A DNA stretch of 64,000 bases from Opitutia bacterium UBA7876. GTDB lineage: Bacteria; Verrucomicrobiota; Verrucomicrobiia; Opitutales; Seribacteraceae. The notes under the pieces are model-generated. The model saw only the letters and a list, made by a program, of their open reading frames with translations. It was not told the DNA's origin and did not search any database. The stretch is taken from assembly GCA_002500665.1 (NCBI GenBank), contig DLRY01000073.1, positions 31,743 through 95,742 of the forward strand, given 5' to 3'. Positions within the stretch are counted from its first letter, which is position 1. Every line of letters starts with the position of its first letter. The position numbers and the translations under genes are program-made. Shown one piece after another: positions 18,892 to 26,879 of this stretch.

Positions 18892-19697
18892 CACTTCTTT
18901 CTCTTGTGACCGAAGAGCCAATTGAAGAACTCGGGCTGGCCGTAAGGAACCCTCCCGGCGTCATGCCCCTTGTCCTCAAAGACAATAAGCTCGGCCTTCT
19001 TGCCACCGGCTTTCCCAATTGCCTTCATGATCATTTCGCCGCGGTCGGCCGGGACCACCCGGTCCTTCCGGCCGTAGTAAGCGCGCATGGGGAGCTTGGC
19101 CAGGTTGCGGCCCCAGAGGTCGAGGTCCTTGGTCACGTCCTTGGGACCAAGCGGGCCAATGCCTCCGACCATGGGAGCGATGGCGGCAAAATGCCCGGGG
19201 CGGTATCCCGCCCACATGAAGGTCCCGTATCCACCCATGCTGTTCCCGGTCAGGTAGACCCGGTCGGGATCGACGGGAAGCGTTTCAAGCAGGTGAACAA
19301 GCAGAAGGTCCAAGTCCGGGACCTGCCAACCGCCTTTACCTTTTTCACGCTTGGGGCTCCCGGTTGCCTGGGGGGCCACGATCAGGGTCTCTATCGATGC
19401 CCTCTGCAAAGGTCCTAGTAAGGGAAGAATTTGCCTCCTTGGTTTCTCGATCTCCAAGCCTACCCCACCGCCTCCATGAAGGTAGATGAGCAAAGGCAAT
19501 TTGCCCTTAAAACCGGCCTTGGGCTCCCCGTAGACGCAATACTCGGGGTTGAGGGAAATCGTTTTCTTGGCCTTTGCCTCGGGAAGGCGTTCGATCCTAA
19601 TACCGTCGTATGGCTTGGAACGCTGAGCCGAAACACCCGTCGCCAAGACCATAACCGCAAGGGCAAAGGCTTTGGCTGGAAGTAATCTTGTTTTCAT
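18891..19697 (-). CDS. Secreted alpha/beta-hydrolase esterase (PHB-depolymerase/prolyl-oligopeptidase-like)
   Basis: 268 aa with signal MKTRLLPAKAFALAVMVLATGVSAQ. The alpha/beta-hydrolase core shows LLIYLHGGGG (oxyanion loop), the nucleophile Ser153 in TGNSMGG, an acid candidate Asp in YGRKDRVVP, and His in FEDKGHDAG. Length and layout match secreted carboxylesterases related to feruloyl/acetylxylan esterases and PHB depolymerase-like enzymes. The likely job is removing ester substituents from polysaccharides in the periplasm; the acyl group is not known. It overlaps the golvesin-like gene by one base and is preceded at 43 bases by a small unknown secreted protein. Confidence 0.83.
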   Translation of the reverse strand: MKTRLLPAKAFALAVMVLATGVSAQRSKPYDGIRIERLPEAKAKKTISLNPEYCVYGEPKAGFKGKLPLLIYLHGGGGVGLEIEKPRRQILPLLGPLQRASIETLIVAPQATGSPKREKGKGGWQVPDLDLLLVHLLETLPVDPDRVYLTGNSMGGYGTFMWAGYRPGHFAAIAPMVGGIGPLGPKDVTKDLDLWGRNLAKLPMRAYYGRKDRVVPADRGEMIMKAIGKAGGKKAELIVFEDKGHDAGRVPYGQPEFFNWLFGHKRKK

Positions 19698-19740
19698 CCT
19701 TGCATGGTTTCCAATTGCCGGCCCAATGGCAACGCATCGT

Positions 19741-20301
19741 TTATTCCTTTTCTTCTTCCGCTTTGAAGACTCCGTCTATGGCGAGGCCAATTTTCTCGAG
19801 GGCGCCCTTGTCAAGCTCAGGCCATCTTCTCTTGAACTCAATCTTCCCAAATGCGAAGGAGGCTCCGTAATGGAAAGTATCGATCGAATGGTCCTTGGAG
19901 AGCTTCTTCATCAGGGGATTCAGTTCGCTTCCCGCAGCCCAGTCATTGCCCATGACCAGGACGTGAGGTTTCCGGTCTCCCCAATCCGCATAGGACTCAT
20001 AAATGGCATGCAGACTATGGGTGAGTTGTTTTTTCGAAAGGATCCTCTCGTCTCCCCAGATTTGATATCCGGATTTCCCCGTCCGTCCTTTTTGGGTCGG
20101 GCTCCATGCAATGATTAGGGTCATTTCATGAAGGTTTTGCCTGGACTCCTTGCCGAGCGAGAAAGTCCGGTAGATCGGAGGCCTGGGGTCGGTGGCGAGG
20201 GCAGGGATCTTCCCGTCCTTAATCTCTTTGCGGGCAAAGCCGGAACCTACGGCGAAAAGAGAGCTCGCGGCAAAGAGGAGGATGAAGGAAAGTTTTTTCA
20301 T
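19741..20301 (-). CDS. Secreted protein of unknown function
   Basis: 186 aa. The start at 20301 (MKKLSFILLFAASSLFAVGSG) gives a textbook signal peptide; a longer in-frame extension is rejected. I do not recognise the family. The mature chain is basic and includes RILSKKQLTHSLHAIYES followed by KPHVLVMGNDWAAGSELN, an alternating helix-strand pattern vaguely like the soluble domain of ExbD/TolR or DUF4174-type stress proteins, but without a transmembrane anchor after cleavage. No cysteines or metal motifs stand out. It lies on the same strand as the esterase and golvesin-like genes (43 bases upstream), so it may share their transcript. Confidence 0.65.
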   Translation of the reverse strand: MKKLSFILLFAASSLFAVGSGFARKEIKDGKIPALATDPRPPIYRTFSLGKESRQNLHEMTLIIAWSPTQKGRTGKSGYQIWGDERILSKKQLTHSLHAIYESYADWGDRKPHVLVMGNDWAAGSELNPLMKKLSKDHSIDTFHYGASFAFGKIEFKRRWPELDKGALEKIGLAIDGVFKAEEEKE

Positions 20302-20407
20302 AAGCTTTTTTTCATTGGAACCAGAAACGGATTTCGGAGAAAGGACAGGAAAGCACAAACAGCCCTCAAAGTCGTCACGCCAGAGTCAAAGGAACGTCAA
20401 AAGAACG

Positions 20408-21811
20408 TCAGGCGATCAACTCCCGAATAACCTCGCCGCCGAACTGGCTGAGTTGCTTGTGACGCCCGGCGTGGTAGTAGGTCAATTTGTCGTCGTCCAG
20501 ACCAAGCAGGTTCAGCCAAGTAACGTGAACGTCGCGGATATGGTGGACGCACTCGACGGCCTCGGCCCCGATCTCGTCGGTAGCTCCAATGGTGTGCCCG
20601 GCATTGATCCCGCCGCCGGCAAACCACATCGTCATGGCCTTTGGGTTGTGGTCGCGACCATAGCTTGTACCCCCGCCCCTGATGCCATTGTCCGGGGTAC
20701 GTCCGAACTCACCGCACCAAACCACCAAGGTATCCTCGAGCAGACCGCGTTCCTTAAGGTCGCCAAGCAGGGCGGCGATGGGTTTGTCGACGGAGCGAAT
20801 AAGCGAACCGTGAGCCCGCTCAATATAGTCGTGACTGTCCCAGTTCCCGGCATAGGCCTGGACGAAGCGAACCCCCTTCTCCACTAGGCGGCGGGCCAAG
20901 AGGCACTTGCGGCCGAAGGAATCCGTCTTGGAGTCCCCAATGCCATACGCATCCTTGGTCTTTTCGGATTCGCCCTTCAGGTCGAGGATGCCCGGCACTT
21001 CCATTTGCATCCGGTAAGCCAATTCGTAAGAGGACATCCTGGCATCGAGCTCTCCTTGTTGCGGGCGGGCCTTGAAATGTTTTCCGTTGAGCTTGGCCAG
21101 CAGGTCTAAATTGTTGCGCTGATCCTTGCGGGTAATTCCGGGCGGGGCATGCAAGTCGAGAATCGGACTGCCTTCGGGACGCAGGGGAGTGCCTTGGTGA
21201 TCGGCAGGCAGGTACCCGTTGGACCAGTTGGAGGCTCCGCCCTGCGGATAGCTCGTCCGTGGAAGGACTACGAATCCGGGCAGGTTGTCATTGAGCGTAC
21301 CCAAACCATAGGTTACCCAAGCCCCAACTGCAGGATCGCCGCCAAAGCGGTTGCCGGTGTTGACGTGATAACAGGCCGTAGGGTGGTTGACGGACTCGAC
21401 TTGGCAACCGCGGTAAAAGCAGAGGTCGTCCACCCGTTCCTTGAGGTGTTTCCATTCCGCCGAGACATCCGCCCCACAGGTGCCGGCCTTTATGAAATCG
21501 AAGGGGCTCTTGACGAAATAGCGCTCGCCCGAGGACATGGCGCTCTCCTTTTCTCCGCTCCGATTGAACTTCTGCAAGTGGCGCTTGGCCAGTTCGGGCT
21601 TGGGATCGAAAGTATCGATGTGCGATGGCCCGCCTTCCATCATGAGAAAGATGCACCGTTTTGCCTTGGCCGGGTGATGCACTCCTTGCTGGGACGAGCC
21701 CTCTGCTTGAAGCATGGAGGAAAACGCCAGCGAACCAAGTCCCCCGCCCATGCCATAGAGGGCTTCGCGACGGGTCAGGCTGGCGACAAGGTTCGGGCTT
21801 CTGCTTTTCAT
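20408..21811 (-). CDS. DUF1501 protein, Tat-exported, partner of the adjacent PSD1 cytochrome
   Basis: 467 aa. The N-terminus contains a twin-arginine signal (LTRREALYGMGGGLGSLAF). The DUF1501 fold belongs to the alkaline-phosphatase/sulfatase superfamily; family landmarks are MEGGPSHIDTFDPK, WCGEFGRTPDNG and GRDHNPKAMTMWFAGGG, which look metal-binding. No formylglycine motif is present, so it is not a classical sulfatase. The biochemical activity of DUF1501 proteins is not established. It lies 14 bases downstream of the DUF1549/DUF1553 gene, the standard gene pair in PVC genomes. A second such pair is at 35106-39021, and a lone copy is at 62036. Confidence 0.9.
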   Translation of the reverse strand: MKSRSPNLVASLTRREALYGMGGGLGSLAFSSMLQAEGSSQQGVHHPAKAKRCIFLMMEGGPSHIDTFDPKPELAKRHLQKFNRSGEKESAMSSGERYFVKSPFDFIKAGTCGADVSAEWKHLKERVDDLCFYRGCQVESVNHPTACYHVNTGNRFGGDPAVGAWVTYGLGTLNDNLPGFVVLPRTSYPQGGASNWSNGYLPADHQGTPLRPEGSPILDLHAPPGITRKDQRNNLDLLAKLNGKHFKARPQQGELDARMSSYELAYRMQMEVPGILDLKGESEKTKDAYGIGDSKTDSFGRKCLLARRLVEKGVRFVQAYAGNWDSHDYIERAHGSLIRSVDKPIAALLGDLKERGLLEDTLVVWCGEFGRTPDNGIRGGGTSYGRDHNPKAMTMWFAGGGINAGHTIGATDEIGAEAVECVHHIRDVHVTWLNLLGLDDDKLTYYHAGRHKQLSQFGGEVIRELIA

Positions 21812-21825
21812 GAGAAGTTTTCGAT

Positions 21826-24522
21826 CTAATCAAGATAGGAAAATTCGTTCAAGTTGAAGATTACCAGACAGACGTGGGCAAGTCCTCGTGTCCTTGCATC
21901 CACCTCACTACCCTGCAGATCAGGCTGATAGGATTCGAACACGGGCAGAAGTTCCCAAAAGTCATAGGGTTCGCCGGTCTTCTCGGCCATCACGGTACGT
22001 TTGATTTTTTGGAAATAGGTCCTGGGAACGGGCGTCTTTTCTTTCTCAGTTGCTCTGGCCTGCTTCCAGCGTTCGATGCAAGCCGACAGCTCGTCCGCAG
22101 AAGCGGAACGCCCGAGGGCAAGGGCAAAGGCTCTTTGAATGACGGCCGGTTCTTTCTTCCTCTCTTTCAGGAGGCGAGCGGCAAAGGCCAAAGCCCGATC
22201 ATGGACCTCCTCCGCGTTCAAAAGGGTTAGTGCTTGTGGCGCCACGGTGGAGCTTTGCCTGAGTTCGCAGGAATCATCAGGCCCCGGCTGGTTAAAGGTC
22301 TCGAGGAACGGATCCCTCAAGCCGCGGATTTTCTCCGCATAAATCGTTCTCCTGTTTCTTTGGCTGGGCAAAGGGTCCGGCTCATAGACCGACGCGGTCC
22401 CGCCCATGATTTGGCGCGGCTGAAAAGCCACCTCCGGATTAAGGTCGGGCCGGGACGGAATGCCTCCGACCTTGGGATTCAGTTCCCCGCTCACCGCCAA
22501 CATGGAATCGCGGATTTCCTCAGCAACCAGTCGACGCGGAAGAAAGCTGGCATACAATTGTCCCTTGGGATCCTTCTCGTCGAGAGATTCCGGATCCGGG
22601 TGAAGGCTACTGCGACGGTAGGTTTGGGAGGACAGAATCAAGGCATTCAATTTCTTGACCGACCATCCGTTCTTCATGAACCAATCGGCCAAGTAATCGA
22701 GCAACGCTGGATGGGTGGGCAACTCACCGGTACCTCCGAAATTGTTGGGGTTGCCCGCGATCCCCCGTCCGAAATGCCAGGACCAGATACGGTTGACCAT
22801 GACCCGGGCGGCAAGGGGGTTTTTCTCACTCACCATCCACTCGGCAAGGGCCAACCGCCGCTTGCCCCGACCTGCCGGAAAAGAACTGGCTTCCATGCCT
22901 CCGAGGGATTCCGCGGCGCTCAGCCCACCCGGCTTCACGGCATCGCCTTGGGAGTAGACGCTGCCTCCGTCGTAGATAACGTCCGGGTCGAGGTAGCCCT
23001 TGCCCCAAGGATCCTGAGGCATCTTCAAGCGGCCTTGAACGTTTTTCATTGAAACGGTTTTGCCGGTAAAAACGGAGTGCGTGACCGGCTCAATACGATC
23101 AAGTTCGATGCGGTGCCGGATCAGATTCTTAAAAATGCGTGATTGTGAGGCTTCGTCACCGGGGTCCAGTCCGTTGTCTCCCACCTTGGCGGTACCGGTC
23201 TCCGCCTTTTTCAACCGATTGATCTTTTGGGACAGTTCCTTTTTTTGGCGCTCGTAGCCGGCTATCTTGGACTGGGTCAGGGACCGGAAGCCTGCGAAGC
23301 CATGCTTGGACTCGGAGGGAAGGAAAGGCGCCTTGCGCTCGGCAAACTGGGTGGTCGAGAAAACCGCCATCATTCCATAGTAGTCGCGGGTTGGAACGGG
23401 ATCGAACTTATGGTCATGGCACTTGGCGCATTGCATGGCATGGGCGAGAAAGGTTTGGCCCACCGAGTCGGTCACGTCGTCCAGCCACATCTGGCGGGTT
23501 TCCTTGAATACGCTCATGCCCGTCTGTTCCCATGGGCCCATGCGCAAAAATCCTACAGCCACAAGGTTCTCGGGATTATCCGGATCCATCTCGTCCCCCG
23601 CGACCTGTTCCTTCACGAAACGGTCGTAAGGTTTGTCACGGTTGAAGGAGCGCACGACGTAGTCACGGTAACGCCAGGCATTGGGGCGGGCGTAGTCGTT
23701 GGCAAACCCGGCGGAGTCGGCATAGCGCGCAACGTCCAGCCAATGCCTCGCGAAATGTTCCCCGTAATGAGGAGTGGCCATCAACTCTTCGACATGACCA
23801 AGGAGCGAGTCCTTGGATTTAGCCAACTCGCGCTCAAACTTGGCTGCCGCGACCGGATCAGGAGGCAACCCGGTCAATCCGAAGGACAGGCGACGATACA
23901 ATGCGCGGGGGGATGCATCAGGAGCAGGATCAAGCCCGGTTTCCTTGAGTTTACGGTTCACGAACCAGTCGACAGGGTGTTCGCTCGCAGGCACGTCCTC
24001 AACCTTAAGCGGCCGGTAGGCCCAAAGTTTCCCTGTCTCGTAGCGACGCTTCTGCCATTCCTCGGACAAGGCCTTGGAGGTAGCCACTTGTTCGCCCTCG
24101 GCGTATTCCTCCTGGATGCGGGCTACGCGATCCTCGCTCGGCCAAGGCGCTCCCTCGTCGATCCAGTCGCGAATCGACCAAGTCTCTTCCCTGGTCAACT
24201 TGTCCGCTTCCTTGGGGGGCATCTCCATGTCCTCCTCCACCCGGGTGGTTAGAATATAGAGAAAGCTTGTTTCTCCCTTCCCGGGAATCAAGACTTCGTC
24301 CTCGTACGTTTCCCCGCCGAGGAGAAGCGATTCGCGCGTACGCATGTCGAGGTCGCCCTTGATCTTCTTCGGGTCATCCCCGTGGCAAGCCATGCATTTC
24401 TGGACGAACAAAGGCTTCACCTTGAGGGCAAAGAGCTTTTCACCTTTCGAGAAGTCAGCGGGGTAAAGGCCTTGGCCGAAGCACATAAGCATACATGCCA
24501 GCGTTACGATTAACCGAGTCAT
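21826..24522 (-). CDS. PSC1-DUF1549-DUF1553 (PSD1) cytochrome-domain protein
   Basis: 898 aa. ATG at 24522 (MTRLIVTLACMLMCFGQGL signal) is preferred over an in-frame TTG two codons upstream. The N-terminal PSC1 domain carries a heme site CMACHG at residues 43-48. DUF1549 follows (HYGEHFARHWLDVARYADS, DKPYDRFVKEQVAGD, and a second CAKCHDHKFDP heme-like motif). DUF1553 ends the chain (NRIWSWHFGRGI, GELPTHPALLDYLA, TYRRSS, SELRQSSTVAPQALTLLN). The CAKCH site suggests a second c-type heme. Function is unproven; the family is taken to be a periplasmic or membrane-associated redox protein. It is followed after 14 bases by its DUF1501 partner. Confidence 0.9.
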   Translation of the reverse strand: MTRLIVTLACMLMCFGQGLYPADFSKGEKLFALKVKPLFVQKCMACHGDDPKKIKGDLDMRTRESLLLGGETYEDEVLIPGKGETSFLYILTTRVEEDMEMPPKEADKLTREETWSIRDWIDEGAPWPSEDRVARIQEEYAEGEQVATSKALSEEWQKRRYETGKLWAYRPLKVEDVPASEHPVDWFVNRKLKETGLDPAPDASPRALYRRLSFGLTGLPPDPVAAAKFERELAKSKDSLLGHVEELMATPHYGEHFARHWLDVARYADSAGFANDYARPNAWRYRDYVVRSFNRDKPYDRFVKEQVAGDEMDPDNPENLVAVGFLRMGPWEQTGMSVFKETRQMWLDDVTDSVGQTFLAHAMQCAKCHDHKFDPVPTRDYYGMMAVFSTTQFAERKAPFLPSESKHGFAGFRSLTQSKIAGYERQKKELSQKINRLKKAETGTAKVGDNGLDPGDEASQSRIFKNLIRHRIELDRIEPVTHSVFTGKTVSMKNVQGRLKMPQDPWGKGYLDPDVIYDGGSVYSQGDAVKPGGLSAAESLGGMEASSFPAGRGKRRLALAEWMVSEKNPLAARVMVNRIWSWHFGRGIAGNPNNFGGTGELPTHPALLDYLADWFMKNGWSVKKLNALILSSQTYRRSSLHPDPESLDEKDPKGQLYASFLPRRLVAEEIRDSMLAVSGELNPKVGGIPSRPDLNPEVAFQPRQIMGGTASVYEPDPLPSQRNRRTIYAEKIRGLRDPFLETFNQPGPDDSCELRQSSTVAPQALTLLNAEEVHDRALAFAARLLKERKKEPAVIQRAFALALGRSASADELSACIERWKQARATEKEKTPVPRTYFQKIKRTVMAEKTGEPYDFWELLPVFESYQPDLQGSEVDARTRGLAHVCLVIFNLNEFSYLD

Positions 24523-24576
24523 TTCCAATTCAACTCTTTCAAACTAGAAAAACGGCACCAAAGTTGCAAATGCTTA

Positions 24577-24620
24577 CCCACAGAGGTGGGGGAATTCAGT
24601 CGCTCGGGCGTCGACCGCCC
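24577..24620 (-). terminator. Tandem short hairpins after the sulfatase-esterase fusion
   Basis: In the 99-base gap between same-strand genes, GGGCG/CGCCC (24606-24620, 5-base loop) and CCCAC/GTGGG (24577-24590, 4-base loop) can each form a 5-bp stem directly after the stop at 24622. No U-tract follows, so a Rho-independent terminator is doubtful. Confidence 0.22.
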
Positions 24621-24621
24621 C

Positions 24622-26859
24622 TCACTTAAGGTGGCGTTCGAAGTGCCGGTCCGCCGCATCGATCATTTGGTCAAACCACACTTGCTTTGTCAGGAAGCCG
24701 TGCGGCGCGCCTTGAATGATCTCAAGACCCGAAGAAAGACCGATTTCAGTCATGCGCTTTCTGAATTTAGTCGCCCGGGTGCTCTCGTCATCCGTCTCCC
24801 CGGTTATGAACAAACAAGGCGGATCGTCCTTGTCCAGGTGTTCGAGGGGGGAAGCCAGGCGATAAGCCTCCGGGCGTTCGTCCTGAGAACCACCCATGAA
24901 TTGTTTCCATATCAGGCGTTCCCGGGATATTTCTCTGGTGCGGTCGGAAAGAAAATCCGTCTGGGCACCCATCGGCACGGCCGTCTGGACACGGCTGCTT
25001 AAGGAAGAGTGCCCACCCTTGCCTTCCAGTTCCTCAACCCCATGCGAGGTAGCCAACAGAGCGGCCAAATGCCCTCCAGCCGAGGATCCAATTGCCCCAA
25101 TTCCATCCGGATTGATGCCATAAGTCCGGGCATTGGCCCGCAGGAAACGGACCGCGGCCTTGCAATCTTGAATGGCGGCGGGGAACGGGGCCTCTCCACT
25201 AAGACGGTAGGAAATGGTGGCCGCAACGTAACCGCGGGCAGCCAAGGCCTGGGCAATCTTGGTGTAATTCGCCTTGCTTCCCTTCGCCCAGCCTCCCCCA
25301 TGGATGCAAACGATCGCCGGCAGTGCTCCCCACACGCCTTTCGGCCGGTAAAGGTCCATCTCCAAAGAACGATTCCCATAATTTGCATAGGTCAGATCCA
25401 ACTTGGCGTTCAGTCGATCCAAGGTGGATTGCGGCACATGCTGTTTTAAATCCGCCGAGGCGGAAACTTTCACCCGACCGGGAGGGCGGGCATCGGCCAG
25501 CATTTCCTCTTGAAACAAAATGGACATTCCACGCAGCTTGCGAACCATCTCCCGGTTACGAACGAGTTTCGACTCACCAGGGTCGGTGGACAGGTCGTAC
25601 AGTTCCAAGCTTGGATTCAAATACATCTTCCAATTGCGCCAGCGCACGGCGGACAAGGCGCCCTGGCTCCCGTGATAGAAAAAAGCATCGTTGTATTCGT
25701 GCCGAAGAATGATCTCTTTCCATTCACTACCCGGGTTCCATGTACGCCTCAATGGAACGTCTGCATTCAATGATTTCTTCATGCCCGGGGCAGGAACGAA
25801 CTTGGTTTTACCCTTAAGCAGGGGGACAAGGTCACGGCCATCGACGACACGGCTTTGGGGAACCTTGATTCCCGCAAAGGTGGCAAGGGTGGGATACCAG
25901 TCCATGGCCCGTGTAACGGCGGATGACTCCAGCCCAGCAGGCAATCCAAGTCCCGGTCCCCATGCGATGGCGGGCACCCGGATGCCTCCTTCAAAAGTGG
26001 ATAGCTTTCGTCCCCGGATTTTCTGCTCCGGGTTTCTTCCCGGTCCCCGTCCGTTGTCTGATGCATAAATGACCAGCGTATTGTCCGCAATTTTCAATCG
26101 TTTAAGCGAATCAATGACTCGTCCCACGTTGTGATCGAGTTCCTGGATGGCATCGCCGTATTCTCCCCATTGGGAACTACCCTTGAATCTTTCGCTCACC
26201 CCGAGCGGGACGTGAAGCATGGTATGGGGCAGGTAGAGGAAGAAGGGCTCTTCCTTATTGCGCTCTACAAAAGCTATGGCTTCGTCGGTGTAGAGCTTGG
26301 TCAACTCGTTCTCATCCGCCGGACGCTTCACGACCTTGCCCTTGCGCATCAGGGGCACACCGCCTTTGTTCTCGAAGAAGACCGTCTCCACGGGGTCGAG
26401 GTTGTGCAATAAACCGAAGTAGTGGTCGAAGCCCTGGTTGCGGGGAAGAAAGGGTTCATGAAACCCGAGGTGCCATTTTCCGATGCAGGCGGTCTTGTAG
26501 CCATTGTCCTTGAGCAGTTCGGGAAGGGTCAATTCGTCGGGATGAATGCCCGTTGGGGAATCCGCCCGGTGGACCCAGATTGCGCTGCCCACGCGCCGCG
26601 GGTAGCAACCGGTCAACAGGCCCGCCCGAGAGGGGCTGCAAATGGGAGCGGCGGCATAGTAGTCCGTAAAACGGATGCCTTCCTTAGCCATTGCGTCAAT
26701 GCGGGGGGTTTTCACCTCTGTGGCCCCATAACATCCCAGGTCGTAGTATCCCTGGTCGTCGACGAGAATGAAAATAAAGTTGGGCTTCGTACTTTCTGCC
26801 GACGCCCCAATGGCCGACAGACCAAGGACAAAGAAAATGAGTGTTAGTGATCTCGGCAT
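24622..26859 (-). CDS. Bifunctional secreted sulfatase fused to an alpha/beta-hydrolase esterase
   Basis: 745 aa. The ATG at 26859 opens the signal MPRSLTLIFFVLGLSAIGASA; an in-frame extension upstream overlaps the neighbouring gene and is not signal-like. Residues about 20-440 are an S1 sulfatase: ILVDDQGYYDLGCYG metal site, formylglycine Cys74 in CSPSRAGLLTG, GKWHLGF, YASDNGRGPG. Residues about 500-745 are a BD-FAE/HSL-type esterase: oxyanion HGGGW, nucleophile Ser593 in GSSAGGHLA, Asp in ITGETDDES, His in GAPHGFL. All catalytic residues for both activities appear intact. It probably desulfates and deacylates the same polysaccharide in the periplasm (inference). It lies 20 bases downstream of the PDZ-DUF6288 gene. 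Confidence 0.88.
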   Translation of the reverse strand: MPRSLTLIFFVLGLSAIGASAESTKPNFIFILVDDQGYYDLGCYGATEVKTPRIDAMAKEGIRFTDYYAAAPICSPSRAGLLTGCYPRRVGSAIWVHRADSPTGIHPDELTLPELLKDNGYKTACIGKWHLGFHEPFLPRNQGFDHYFGLLHNLDPVETVFFENKGGVPLMRKGKVVKRPADENELTKLYTDEAIAFVERNKEEPFFLYLPHTMLHVPLGVSERFKGSSQWGEYGDAIQELDHNVGRVIDSLKRLKIADNTLVIYASDNGRGPGRNPEQKIRGRKLSTFEGGIRVPAIAWGPGLGLPAGLESSAVTRAMDWYPTLATFAGIKVPQSRVVDGRDLVPLLKGKTKFVPAPGMKKSLNADVPLRRTWNPGSEWKEIILRHEYNDAFFYHGSQGALSAVRWRNWKMYLNPSLELYDLSTDPGESKLVRNREMVRKLRGMSILFQEEMLADARPPGRVKVSASADLKQHVPQSTLDRLNAKLDLTYANYGNRSLEMDLYRPKGVWGALPAIVCIHGGGWAKGSKANYTKIAQALAARGYVAATISYRLSGEAPFPAAIQDCKAAVRFLRANARTYGINPDGIGAIGSSAGGHLAALLATSHGVEELEGKGGHSSLSSRVQTAVPMGAQTDFLSDRTREISRERLIWKQFMGGSQDERPEAYRLASPLEHLDKDDPPCLFITGETDDESTRATKFRKRMTEIGLSSGLEIIQGAPHGFLTKQVWFDQMIDAADRHFERHLK

Positions 26860-26879
26860 TTCGGGAGAGGGGCAGCTCG

